This document shows positions 54,420 through 63,269 of a DNA stretch of 64,000 bases, in pieces. The DNA is taken from NCBI RefSeq assembly GCF_029982035.1, contig NZ_CP104166.1:744001-808000 (forward strand). The letters are read 5' to 3'. The position numbers were made by a program, and so were the translations under genes. The notes under the pieces are model-generated. The model had not been told where the DNA came from and searched no databases. It saw nothing but the letters and a program-made list of their open reading frames with translations. Source of the stretch: Megaera polyxenophila (GTDB lineage: Bacteria > Pseudomonadota > Alphaproteobacteria > Rickettsiales > Rickettsiaceae). The stretch's first letter is position 1. The number at the start of each line of letters is the position of its first letter.

Positions 54420-55859
54420 ATGTCCAATTCCATATTTATTGGCCGCAAGCGAGAATTAGAGCAGTTAGAGGCTTTATATAAAAAGAAAACCCCAAACCTT
54501 ATTGTTGTTAAGGGGCGAAGAAGAATTGGAAAAAGCAGACTTATAGAGGAATTTGCTAAAACATCCAGTACTAAAACATTTTGGAGTTTCGCAGGGCTTG
54601 CTCCAGAGGATGGCATCTCTGCTCAAGAGCAAAGAGATAATTTTGCACGTGGTTTAGCATTAATGCTAAGAATCCCACCTATAACTTTCCACGATTGGAG
54701 CGATGCTTTTGAACATTTGAGCCTTCATATTAAGCCTGGTGATATCGTTCTGCTTGATGAGATTTCATGGATGGGATCAAAAGACCTTAGTTTTATTCCT
54801 AAGCTCAAAGCTTGGTGGGATAAGCAAACTGTACATTTGTTGCTTGTATTTTGCGGGTCTGTATCTACCTGGATTGAGGAAAATATTTTAAAAAGCACAG
54901 CATTCTTTGGGCGCATCAATTTGACGATTAGTTTAGAGCCGTTATCCATTCCAGAAAGTGCTAAGTTTTTACGAGCACTCGGTATGCAACTCTCTGCTTA
55001 TGATATGTACAAACTGCTTAGTATTGTTGGTGGTGTGCCATGGTATTTGGAGCAATTTAACCCTAACGTAACAGCTGATGATAACATCAAGCAACTTGCT
55101 TTTGAAAAAACCGGATTACTTGTAACTGAATTCGATCGTATTTTCCACGATCTCTTTAATGGTAAAGGCTCTACCTACAAGAGAATTTTGGATAGCCTAA
55201 AAGATGGTGCTAGAACTTTATCCGAAATCAGGCAAAGCATAGAATTTGCTCATAGCGGTACTTTAAGCCAAATGATGGATCATCTGGTTGTAGCTGGTTT
55301 TGTTATTAAGCAATCCTTATGGTCATTTAAAACTACCAAACCTTTAAAGCAAAGCCTGTATAGGATCTCAGATCCCTATATGAGGTTTTATCTCAAAGTA
55401 ATTGAGCCAAACAGCGGTGCTATTGCAGAGGGAGGATTTGATCAAGTGTCACTCTCCACCATACCGGGATTTGAGACGCATATGGGATTGCAGCTTGAGG
55501 CACTACTACTACAAAACCGCCATCTATTGCTTCAAAAATTAGGCATTTCACCTGTCGATATTGTGCGTAGTGGCCCCTATAGGCAGACGAAAACGACGAC
55601 TCAGCAAGGCTGTCAAATCGATTATCTTATACAGACCAAAACGAACACCTTGTTTATTTGTGAATTTAAATTTAAAAGGCGTGAAATTGGTGGCGATATC
55701 ATTGCTGAAATACAGGAAAAGATATCAAGATTAAAGACACCAAAGGGATTTGCAAAAGTAGCAGTGTTGTTTCATTTAAGCGGTGTTGCACCTGCTGTTG
55801 CAACAAGCTCTTACTTTTATCGCATCGTCGATATTATAGATTTTTTGGAAGGCAATTAG
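54420..55859 (+). CDS. AAA/STAND-like ATPase with C-terminal DUF234 nuclease-like domain
   Basis: 479 residues. N-terminal FIGRKRELEQLEALYKKK, P-loop GRRRIGKS (32-39), Walker B DIVLLDEISWMG, then LLVFCGSVSTWIEENIL and GGVPWYLEQF typical of archaeal-type ATPases. The C-terminal DUF234 part has CQIDYLIQTKTNTLFICEFKF, a D...ExK pattern of PD-(D/E)XK nucleases. Proteins of this form are widespread in archaea and some bacteria, including Rickettsia, often near mobile elements; function unknown. Intact, with a palindrome at its 5' end. Confidence 0.82.
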   Translation: MSNSIFIGRKRELEQLEALYKKKTPNLIVVKGRRRIGKSRLIEEFAKTSSTKTFWSFAGLAPEDGISAQEQRDNFARGLALMLRIPPITFHDWSDAFEHLSLHIKPGDIVLLDEISWMGSKDLSFIPKLKAWWDKQTVHLLLVFCGSVSTWIEENILKSTAFFGRINLTISLEPLSIPESAKFLRALGMQLSAYDMYKLLSIVGGVPWYLEQFNPNVTADDNIKQLAFEKTGLLVTEFDRIFHDLFNGKGSTYKRILDSLKDGARTLSEIRQSIEFAHSGTLSQMMDHLVVAGFVIKQSLWSFKTTKPLKQSLYRISDPYMRFYLKVIEPNSGAIAEGGFDQVSLSTIPGFETHMGLQLEALLLQNRHLLLQKLGISPVDIVRSGPYRQTKTTTQQGCQIDYLIQTKTNTLFICEFKFKRREIGGDIIAEIQEKISRLKTPKGFAKVAVLFHLSGVAPAVATSSYFYRIVDIIDFLEGN

Positions 55860-55989
55860 GTACCTGTTTATGAAATTAATGTGACTTACCGATATTCATC
55901 TTAACTTGTTGGACAAAGACAGGAGGATGGATTTTTACTGCACAAGATACCGTCTTACCTGTCAATAATTTTTTTACTATTTTATAAAA

Positions 55990-56949
55990 TTATATTGTTT
56001 TTATATCTCTATTAAAAGGAGTTTTGTTTTTAAGTACTCCATAAATAATATGAAGCAATTTACGCATAGCAGCTATAACTATAACCATTTTAGATTTTCC
56101 TGTGTTGCTTAAGCGTTCTGAGAAGTTTTTAATAATTGGATTAAATCTCATAGCAGTTAATGCCGGCATATAAAAAGCCTTACGTAAATTTGCATCTCCT
56201 GTTTTTGATATTCTATCAACTCCCCGTAGAGAAGAACCAGATTGCCTTGGCTTCGGATTAAGACCAACAAAGGCAGCTAATTGTTTTGCTGAATTAAAAT
56301 TTTCTACATTTAAAAAAGCAAGTATTACTCCAATTGTTTTTTCTCCTATACCGGGAATTGAAGCCAGAAGTGTATTTCTATCATTTAAATCCTGATGTTT
56401 CTTAATATGACTAAATATAAGCTCCTCTATTTCCTCGATCTGCTTATCCAAGAAGTCAATATGAATACGGATATTAGCACTGATTATGTTGCATGCTCCT
56501 TCTAGCCTTCTAGTTTCCTGATGTTTATTAGTAATTAAACTATCTAAACGTCTTACCCATTGTTGTAACTCTTGTACATGCGAAGGTACTGGTTGCCAAA
56601 GGTCAGGTTGTATTGCTTGGCAAAAATAGGCAATTAGTTCACAATCAGCTTTATCAGTCTTAACTCTGGAAAGTCTACTCATAGAAAAACCCTTTACACA
56701 AGCAGGGTTTACTACACTAACTTTAAAATGATTGCCATAAAGGTACTCAGCAAGTGAAACTTCATAACCACCAGTTGCTTCCATACAAGCATGAGCATCA
56801 TGTATTGATTTACTTACCAACCATTGTTTTAGAGTAGAAAATCCTTTGGAATCATTACTAAACTTTTTGGTGTTGACCTTATGATTATTTAATAAGGCTA
56901 CATCAAAAGTTTTTTTAGAAATATCTATACCTAAAATTATGTTGTTCAT
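55990..56949 (-). CDS. IS110-family DEDD/serine transposase
   Basis: 319 residues, intact. The RuvC-like DEDD domain starts IILGIDISKKTFDVALL (D9), has ACMEATGGYEVSLAEYL (Glu) and VKTDKADCELIAYF (Asp pair). A coiled-coil region (HQETRRLEG...DKQIEEIEELIF) follows, then the C-terminal Transposase_20 domain with LLASIPGIGEKTIGV and FVGLNPKPRQSGSSLRG, where the serine nucleophile is expected. Normal length for IS110. Confidence 0.92.
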   Translation of the reverse strand: MNNIILGIDISKKTFDVALLNNHKVNTKKFSNDSKGFSTLKQWLVSKSIHDAHACMEATGGYEVSLAEYLYGNHFKVSVVNPACVKGFSMSRLSRVKTDKADCELIAYFCQAIQPDLWQPVPSHVQELQQWVRRLDSLITNKHQETRRLEGACNIISANIRIHIDFLDKQIEEIEELIFSHIKKHQDLNDRNTLLASIPGIGEKTIGVILAFLNVENFNSAKQLAAFVGLNPKPRQSGSSLRGVDRISKTGDANLRKAFYMPALTAMRFNPIIKNFSERLSNTGKSKMVIVIAAMRKLLHIIYGVLKNKTPFNRDIKTI

Positions 56950-57043
56950 AAGATACCATTTATGTTAATAATTAATAGAATACCCAAAGATCAACCTTGT
57001 GAATACAGGCTCATTGATAAAATTCAAGGCCTCAGATACCGTC
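56950..57043 (-). ncRNA. Candidate bridge-RNA region of the IS110 element
   Basis: Non-coding sequence upstream of the IS110 transposase, on the same strand. It contains a CCTTG/CAAGG pairing (about 56992-57030) enclosing a loop. In IS110-group elements this region is transcribed as a bridge RNA that pairs with donor and target DNA. The stretch is shorter than the roughly 180 nt known for IS621, so the RNA may extend past 57043, or be absent. Speculative. Confidence 0.25.
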
Positions 57044-57264
57044 CGATCTTTTTTGAGTATTTGAAGGCTAATTGCTTATCTCACCTGCAGGATTATGTAT
57101 CCTAAGAAGTCCAGCGGCATATTTAGCCTTCTACCTAAGCGCCCTTAAGTATCCTTTATTTTTTTACTAAAGGCAATTTCCAAGATACAAGAAGAATCAG
57201 ATCATTGCAGGTTGTAATGAAAGTGTGATTTTTGGCAGCATTTATACCGATCAATTATGGGTAC

Positions 57265-57360
57265 ATTAATAAGCGGGTTTTTCCTGACGATGATTCTATT
57301 TTTAAGACTTTGTACCTGACAATAGACTATATTATGCGAAAACGGAGGATGCTTATTTAA
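57265..57360 (+). pseudogene. IS256-family transposase remnant
   Basis: A 31-codon plus-strand piece reading INKRVFPDDDSIFKTLYLTI and then DYIMRKRRMLI. This resembles the C-terminal 'KGAFPNDESIFKLLYL' block of IS256/mutator transposases. Relic only. Confidence 0.5.
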
Positions 57361-57425
57361 AATTGGGGAAAAACTATGGCTCATTTTTTAATTTAAGGGG
57401 AGAATTTAAGTGCCTGTTTTTGAAT

Positions 57426-57598
57426 TTACACATAAAAAGACAGAGCCTTACCACGGCCAGCAAAAATAGATCTTTTACCTTTATAACCACCACTTTCTGT
57501 AGCATAAGGAGCAATACCAACTAAAACAGTTAATTAACCAAATTCAATATTACCAAGTTGAGGTATTTCGCAGATGGCAGTTGCAGAAGCAACTATCT
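57426..57598 (-). pseudogene. IS110/IS1111-type transposase remnant
   Basis: Minus-strand reading ATAICEIPQLGNIEFG, a stop, then LTVLVGIAPYATESGGYKGK and RSIFAGRGKALSFYV. This is the Transposase_20 region (GIAP-x-A-x-ESG-xx-KGKRSI-xx-GRG) of IS1111-type elements, different from the intact IS110 next door. Contains a stop and lacks both ends. Confidence 0.65.
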
Positions 57599-57864
57599 AC
57601 CACAATATAACCTGTCATATGGGACCTCATTTTATATAGTTAAGGTGGATATGCTACATGTTCATACACAAGGTAAAATCTTTTAACATCTGTTCTTATT
57701 CATTATCCAAAAGGATGGGTCTTTGCTGGGAGTACTAAGTCTAACGCTCCAACTGTGTTTGCAGTTTATCCATCTTTGCCAAAAATATAATTGATCAAAT
57801 TATGATTATCCAGGTAATTTTTATTGTATGAACTGGCTAATATAAGTAATATACAAGGATTATA
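57599..57864. other. Unassigned stretch between IS remnants
   Basis: No intact gene. Short open pieces exist on both strands (for instance minus-strand TANTVGALDLVLPAKTHPFG), but none is long enough or familiar enough to assign. Ends with the TA target of the IS630 element. Confidence 0.4.
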
Positions 57865-58993
57865 TTAACCCACCAATTAAATACCCGACATAACTATTGC
57901 CAAGAAGGAAGGAATTTGTATAATGCAATAATGTCAAAAAGTGAAGATTTTAGGAAATTATCAATAAGCGCACAAGCGTCGATGAGAAAGATTGCTCTAA
58001 AACTAGTAAAAAGAGGAGAGAGTCAATCGTCGGTAGGTGAATTAATAGGAGTGAGTCGCCAGACAGTAAATGAATGGGTAAGGAGGGAAAAGAGAGGCGA
58101 CAAGTACGCAATTAGTGGGAAGTTAAGAGGTAGAAAGATAGGAGAGAAAAGGCTTATAACCGAAGATCAAAGTAAAATAATACAAGGGTACGTAAATATC
58201 TCTAGACCAGAAGATCACAATATCAAATCAGCATTATGGTCAAGAAAATCAGTTAATGCACTCATCAAAAAACATTGTGGATTTTTTCTTCCCCTAAGTA
58301 CAATAGGCGAATATTTAAGAAGATGGGGGTATACTGCACAAAAGCCAAAGAAGTTAGCATATGAGCAGCAACCCAAAAGGGTTCAATTTTGGTTAGATGA
58401 AGAATATCCGTCAATAGCCAAGCAAGCAGAATATGAAAAGGCAGAAATACATTGGTGCGACGAAGTAGGGATAAAACAAGAGTGTCAGGTATTACAAAGC
58501 TATTCTTTAAAAGGAAAAACCCCTGTTGTGATTCATAAATCGAAGAGATTTAGTATAAACATGATATCCACTGTTACAAATAACGGTAAGCTAAGGTTTA
58601 TGCTGTACGAAGAGACACTAAAAACAAATGTATTTATAGAATTTTTACGGAGGTTGGTAAAATACTCCAAGAAAAAAATCTTCTTAATCCTAGATAATCT
58701 CAAGGTTCATCATAGCAAAAAAGTACAAATATGGACTCGGAAACATAAAAAGAAAATTTCTTTATTTTTTCTGCCTCCGTATACTCCGCAACATAATCCG
58801 GATGAATATTTAAACAACGATTTAAAAAGAAATGTAAATAGGAAACATATACCTCTTACAAAATCTGAACTCCAAGGGAATTTAAAATCTTACCTAAGGA
58901 CTCTGCAAAATAACCCAGAACATATCAAAAGATTATTTCAGGCGAAAGAAGTAAAATATGCCGCCTAAGTCGGGTATTTAATTGGTGGGTTAA
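57865..58993 (+). mobile_element. IS630-family insertion sequence
   Basis: 1129 bp with perfect 25-bp terminal inverted repeats (57865-57889 and 58969-58993, starting TTAACCCACCAATTAAATAC). They are flanked by the TA dinucleotide at 57863-57864 and 58994-58995, the target duplication of the IS630/Tc1-mariner superfamily. It carries one intact transposase gene. It has cut a minus-strand AAA-ATPase-type frame whose N-terminus is at 58996-59115. Confidence 0.93.
57916..58968 (+). CDS. IS630-family DDE transposase
   Basis: 350 residues from the TTG at 57916 (AAGGAAGGA just ahead) or 345 from the ATG at 57931. N-terminal HTH regions (SSVGELIGVSRQTVNEWV) bind the ends. The DDE residues lie in IHWCDEVGIKQ, FLILDNLKVHHSKK and PPYTPQHNPDEYLNNDLK. 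The stop codon at 58966-58968 directly abuts the right inverted repeat. Intact and probably active. Confidence 0.92.
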   Translation: MYNAIMSKSEDFRKLSISAQASMRKIALKLVKRGESQSSVGELIGVSRQTVNEWVRREKRGDKYAISGKLRGRKIGEKRLITEDQSKIIQGYVNISRPEDHNIKSALWSRKSVNALIKKHCGFFLPLSTIGEYLRRWGYTAQKPKKLAYEQQPKRVQFWLDEEYPSIAKQAEYEKAEIHWCDEVGIKQECQVLQSYSLKGKTPVVIHKSKRFSINMISTVTNNGKLRFMLYEETLKTNVFIEFLRRLVKYSKKKIFLILDNLKVHHSKKVQIWTRKHKKKISLFFLPPYTPQHNPDEYLNNDLKRNVNRKHIPLTKSELQGNLKSYLRTLQNNPEHIKRLFQAKEVKYAA

Positions 58994-58995
58994 TA

Positions 58996-59115
58996 TATTG
59001 AATCATGATATAAATTTTTTAGATATGTAGACTTACCGGTTTTTCTGGCTCCCCATAAAAAAATTGACTGATGCGGTTCAATATTCAAGGTTAGGTATCT
59101 TTTATATTTATACAT
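58996..59115 (-). pseudogene. N-terminal fragment of AAA_14-type ATPase, cut by IS630
   Basis: Minus-strand start at 59115: MYKYKRYLTLNIEPHQSIFL, then WGARKTGKSTYLKNLYHDSI. This is the opening of the AAA_14/DUF4143 ATPases common in rickettsiae (P-loop GARKTGKS). The IS630 element follows at codon 40. Joining across the element and one TA gives about 30 more open codons, but these show no family likeness, so the gene was probably already broken. Confidence 0.7.
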
Positions 59116-59217
59116 GCCGTAAAATCCCACAATAAAGTTAATATTCCGTAATTATATTATAATTTCGGAGTATAATCCAAGTTATTATTATATTTTTGCT
59201 ATTTGACATTTAAATTC

Positions 59218-59742
59218 TCATACCCCTATCCATGCTAAAGTTATTTTCCTTGAATATTTCCTATAATACTCTGCAGTGCTTGAATGATAGAATCTTACCG
59301 CCTTATGCCAATCACCGTATTTTTTATAGAGTTTTAAAAGAAAACCGGCCGCATATTCTATATTCTTTTTCGGCTCCAGCATTTCTTCTATCGACCCAAA
59401 ATTCTCCCGGTGCCATTTGACATTTAACTGCATTACTCCTACATCAATATTAGTAATTCCTTCGGCTAAGGCTTCATGGATTAGAGCTACTGCTTCCCTC
59501 TTATTACTTCCGATCAGCGACTTGCCTTGAATGTTTAAGGCATACGGCTTGCTACCCGATTCTACCGTAGCAATTGCAAGCAATAATCCTGAAGGTATCT
59601 TGTGTAGTTCTTCCTGCTCGGTAATTAACGCTTTAAGCTCATTTTTTAAGGGTATAAGCTCAGTCTCATCCGCATTAGCGTAATGAGCACACAACAGAAC
59701 TAGAAAACCCATGCAGGTAAACTTAATCCCTTTGCAAAACAT
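59218..59742 (-). CDS. Lytic transglycosylase of the conjugation locus (TrbN/VirB1-like)
   Basis: Cleaves peptidoglycan to let a type IV secretion channel cross the wall. Start taken at the ATG at 59742, which gives a signal peptide (CMGFLVLLCAHYANA) and a 174-residue SLT-fold protein. The catalytic Glu is in LAIATVESGSKPYALN, followed by NIDVGVMQLNVKWH and YAAGFLLKLYKKYGDWHKAV. The longer frame to 60051 runs opposite another ORF and is rejected. It lies downstream of traG in the same direction. Confidence 0.85.
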   Translation of the reverse strand: MFCKGIKFTCMGFLVLLCAHYANADETELIPLKNELKALITEQEELHKIPSGLLLAIATVESGSKPYALNIQGKSLIGSNKREAVALIHEALAEGITNIDVGVMQLNVKWHRENFGSIEEMLEPKKNIEYAAGFLLKLYKKYGDWHKAVRFYHSSTAEYYRKYSRKITLAWIGV

Positions 59743-59800
59743 TAGAAATTTTGAGATAATACAATGATGCAATTCAAACCTAAAGTAACGGAAGGTACTT

Positions 59801-60403
59801 ATGAGTGATTCTCCAAAAAGATCAATAATATCAATCGATAATTTCTGGAATATCCTGACTTGGGTTGCTATTCCTTTATCTGTGGAAATATCTTCTGAAT
59901 ACGGTAGTATTTTAGGCCTTATCGGCTCTTTTACTTTAGTTCCGTACATACTAGCTAAATTTAATAACATATATTTTGACCCTTCTAGCAAAGAAGATAC
60001 TCCTTTAGCGGAAGTAAAAGTTTTTAATAAACGAGGAGAATCACTTTCCATGCACTTACCTTTCGAATTTGATTATGTTAAAAGTTGTTTTATTGTATCT
60101 ATTATCATGATGGTAATTATAGGTAACGTATTTACTCCTAGTGAAATTGATACTTCCTTAATAATATTTGCTCTCCTTGGTTTACCAATGTCATACTTTA
60201 TAAAAAATAACATTCCCGTCTCCGCTTTTTTTAATTCCAAAGCCTGGGATTATTATGAGGTTCTGTTTACTCCAAACGATAAAAAAATTTCTCATACAAC
60301 AGCTTCCGGCCCATCTAAGAGTCCAAGTTCTTCTTTGGATAATTACTACTCCCCTAAAAAACATTACCTCTCTTCTAATATCTACAATCACAAACGCTGG
60401 TAA
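59801..60403 (+). CDS. Membrane protein of unknown function in the tra locus
   Basis: 200 residues, opposite in strand to its neighbours. Hydrophobic segments lie near residues 15-55 (ILTWVAIPLSVEISSEYGSI, LGLIGSFTLVPYILAKF) and 92-135 (CFIVSIIMMVIIGNVF, SLIIFALLGLPMSYFI), with a Ser/Pro-rich polar C-terminus. No family recognised. It is set between the transglycosylase and traG, with only 5 bases to the traG stop, so it likely belongs to the element. Confidence 0.55.
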   Translation: MSDSPKRSIISIDNFWNILTWVAIPLSVEISSEYGSILGLIGSFTLVPYILAKFNNIYFDPSSKEDTPLAEVKVFNKRGESLSMHLPFEFDYVKSCFIVSIIMMVIIGNVFTPSEIDTSLIIFALLGLPMSYFIKNNIPVSAFFNSKAWDYYEVLFTPNDKKISHTTASGPSKSPSSSLDNYYSPKKHYLSSNIYNHKRW

Positions 60404-60408
60404 TTCCC

Positions 60409-63267
60409 TTACTCTTTTGGCAATTTTCTACCCACATAATCTTTGAATCGCCTTGATTTGTCAGCTTCCTGCACTGCTTTAGCTTGTTGAGTTTGCTTGT
60501 CTTTGAGCTGAGTCAATTTCTTACCTGCCTGACTTTGTACCTCTTGTGTCATTTCTTTGTGCTTCATGTTTAATGCTCTTTCATTCGTATCAAGTTGATT
60601 TTGTACTCTGTTTCTATCAAGTCCTTCTGCTTGGGCCCTATTATTTAATGCGGTATGCTCTGCGGTTTTTCTTGCGGCAATTTCCCGTTCTCCTTTTTTC
60701 TTTAAAGCAGCAGATTCGTTGTCATATTTCGCTTCAAGAGTTTGTTCCTTTGCACTAATTGCCTCAGGTACTCTATTCGGTACTCCGTATAAGCTACCGA
60801 ATAACTGATCCGCTACCTCTCTCTTGGCTTCATTTAATTGCCTACGTTGGTGCGGAGTTGCCGAGATCGGATTCTCTATTAAATCATGTGCCTCTCTACT
60901 CTTTAAGCCCATTGCTTTTAAGCGCTCTTCTACCTTGTGAGTACCGTCTATATTAAAGGTCTCACCAAATGACTCTACTTGCTGGATCTGATTTGATATG
61001 TTCTCTGCTCTTTCATGATGTACCCCGATCTCCGATGTTAGGTTTTTGACCTTCTCGGAAGCAGAAGTAATAGTGTCGGTTAACTCATGATTTATACCGA
61101 TACTTTTATTAAAGTCGGTATTTTTGGCAACTTCCGTTATGGCCTCCTTATTGCTGCGCCAGTGATCGCCTTCGCTGGAAATATAATTTCTATTTATAGA
61201 CTGAGTATTCTTACTATCAAATTCCACACTTCCAGTTACGGACGCACTAAGATCAAAAGGCAAGGTTTTAGACAGAAGTTTACCGGCATATTCACCCACT
61301 TTATCGGGAATCGGTAATTTCTTAACCATATTACCGATAGCCGTACCTGCATCTAATTTACCGGTAATATCCCCTCTTAACGCATTAGATTGAGCCTTAT
61401 CATAGCTATATCCCTCACCATGAGTTAGTTCATAATTGACTGCTTTTTCAAGAACAAGACCGTCTTTACCGAGAGTACCGAAATTTATCTTCTCGCCGCT
61501 ATCAACACGTTTTGCCAGCTGGGTAATATAACTCTCCATCGAGGTCTCCTGGATAGCCTGTATGTCATTTAACTGCATACCTTTACTGCTGATATACCGC
61601 TGCTCTTCATTTAATGCTCGTTGATCGGAACTTAGTTTCTCGCCGCGGAAGTCTATCTTGTTTGTATAACTACCGAGGTTAAGACCGGCTCCCGTTAAAT
61701 GATGGATATGACCGTCCGGCGTAATACGTTCCTGCGAGCCGTCTAACTGACTGATTGCCGAACTACCCGCCGATAATTGCCTGTTAAAATCAGTTTTAAA
61801 GGCAGTTTGGGTAGCCCGTTGCATTGTATCAATAGCTACGGTATTAATACTTATACGACCTTTGACATGTTCCTCTGCCGCAGTTGAAGCAGCGCTTTGC
61901 CCCATTACCTGACCGCTTAAATGCATAAGACCGCCTGCAGACCCGGCAACTGCCTGATATGCAATATAGGGTATCATTATCTGCATGCTACCTGCTATTG
62001 CCGCTATCCTATCGGCACTATGACCTACCTGACTGTAAGTCGTATAATTTATTATCCCGTTATCAAGACCGAAAATACTGATACTGGTATACATCTCTAC
62101 AAACATATTCAGTATTGCATAGAAAAACGGCCATAACTGCACCGAACATACCCCGAGCAAAAATGTCCGGTAATAACGAAGGCCCCCGGGTAGTAACATC
62201 ATCGGTGCCAAAAGTACTACCGATGCATAAAGCATGCATTTTACCAGGGTAAACAGTATCGGTAGCGTATCCTGCGCCAGCTCCGCCGTAATTGCCCAGA
62301 TCGTATCCTGACTTGCTCTTGCCGTTGCTACTCCGTATTTACTGACGCTGTTTTTGTTAGCCATGGCAGTGAGCATCATTTGCTGGATAATAATATCCCT
62401 GGCATTTCCGGTTTCGGCAAATCCTGAAAATACCGCTTCCAGATTCGAGGCAAAGGTCTTTTTGGCAAGTTCCTTATCATACGGTCTTTTGCTTGGCTCG
62501 CTACCGCTAGCCCTTGCAAATAATGAATTTGCATACCTACCGATTATTGATTCGCATTCCTCAGGAAAATATCTTTCTTCTATTAATTTTGCCGCTTCAT
62601 GACACTTCATGCTCTGATATTTACCGCCGACAACAAAACCTACCCTTGACATACCGCCGGCATTTTCACTAACCAGTTTCCATACATCAGGAGCGTTATG
62701 TAAATCGTTTATCGTATATTTGTGACCAATCCCGGCAGTGTATTTCACGCATTTATCCAGGAAATTATGCATGTTTCGATTGAACTCCGGCGATCTGATG
62801 CGCCAGTTTTTTGACTCCCTCTGCATCTGAGCCCCAAATGCCAGTCCATAATTGCGATACTCAAAACTATCTGACTTCATTACCGGCCTTATTGCCTGCT
62901 CTAAAGCGCCCGCTAGCATATCCCCAACACCTTCAAGCCAACCGACCGGAATAAACAGAAACGGTAAATTATCTACTACCTCAATATTCTTTGAAACCCT
63001 GTCCTCCATCTTTATACTCATCTTTGGTGTAAGTAAACCGTTAATGACAAAATATAACGCCATGATTCTGATAATCACCGGTCGCTCACTGATTCCCATA
63101 CTACGATTAGTCGACCATACGACTGCCGATATCATGATACTTACAACGGCAACACTCCTGATCATCACCATAAAGCCTTTTTTGTTCATGATCATTGCAA
63201 TACCGTTTAGAATATAGTACATGGCATCTCCGTAGCCGTATGTAAAAATCGATAGATCAAGCGTCAT
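60409..63267 (-). CDS. traG: Conjugal transfer protein TraG (F-type)
   Basis: 952-residue mating-pair stabilisation and assembly protein of F-type conjugation. The N-terminal third is membrane-embedded (SVAVVSIMISAVVW, NGLLTPKMSI..., ILFTLVKCMLYASVVLLAPM, MIPYIAYQAVAGSAGGLMHL) and typical of TraG_N. The C-terminal part (about 480-952) is long, polar and coiled-coil rich (LTSEIGVHHERAENISNQIQ, KKGEREIAARKTAEHTALNN). It starts 2 bases after traH ends, the usual traH-traG order. RAGE elements of Rickettsia and Orientia carry the same set. Confidence 0.9.
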   Translation of the reverse strand: MTLDLSIFTYGYGDAMYYILNGIAMIMNKKGFMVMIRSVAVVSIMISAVVWSTNRSMGISERPVIIRIMALYFVINGLLTPKMSIKMEDRVSKNIEVVDNLPFLFIPVGWLEGVGDMLAGALEQAIRPVMKSDSFEYRNYGLAFGAQMQRESKNWRIRSPEFNRNMHNFLDKCVKYTAGIGHKYTINDLHNAPDVWKLVSENAGGMSRVGFVVGGKYQSMKCHEAAKLIEERYFPEECESIIGRYANSLFARASGSEPSKRPYDKELAKKTFASNLEAVFSGFAETGNARDIIIQQMMLTAMANKNSVSKYGVATARASQDTIWAITAELAQDTLPILFTLVKCMLYASVVLLAPMMLLPGGLRYYRTFLLGVCSVQLWPFFYAILNMFVEMYTSISIFGLDNGIINYTTYSQVGHSADRIAAIAGSMQIMIPYIAYQAVAGSAGGLMHLSGQVMGQSAASTAAEEHVKGRISINTVAIDTMQRATQTAFKTDFNRQLSAGSSAISQLDGSQERITPDGHIHHLTGAGLNLGSYTNKIDFRGEKLSSDQRALNEEQRYISSKGMQLNDIQAIQETSMESYITQLAKRVDSGEKINFGTLGKDGLVLEKAVNYELTHGEGYSYDKAQSNALRGDITGKLDAGTAIGNMVKKLPIPDKVGEYAGKLLSKTLPFDLSASVTGSVEFDSKNTQSINRNYISSEGDHWRSNKEAITEVAKNTDFNKSIGINHELTDTITSASEKVKNLTSEIGVHHERAENISNQIQQVESFGETFNIDGTHKVEERLKAMGLKSREAHDLIENPISATPHQRRQLNEAKREVADQLFGSLYGVPNRVPEAISAKEQTLEAKYDNESAALKKKGEREIAARKTAEHTALNNRAQAEGLDRNRVQNQLDTNERALNMKHKEMTQEVQSQAGKKLTQLKDKQTQQAKAVQEADKSRRFKDYVGRKLPKE

Positions 63268-63269
63268 AT

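Larger units (their letters stand above)
55945..57043 (-). mobile_element. IS110-family insertion sequence
   Basis: A transposase gene flanked by the 10-base direct repeat AGATACCGTC at 55945-55954 and 57034-57043, which may be the core sequence recombined by this family. IS110 elements lack inverted repeats and make little or no duplication. The 94-bp non-coding stretch between the transposase start and the outer repeat, extending perhaps further right, is where IS110-group elements encode a bridge RNA. The exact outer ends need comparison with another copy. Confidence 0.65.

Noticed and set aside
57202..57384. 60-residue minus-strand frame
   Set aside because: It is the shadow of the plus-strand IS256-like remnant.
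59743..60051. N-terminal extension of the lytic transglycosylase frame
   Set aside because: It runs antisense to the 59801-60403 gene, has no family likeness, and the signal peptide begins right after the ATG at 59742.
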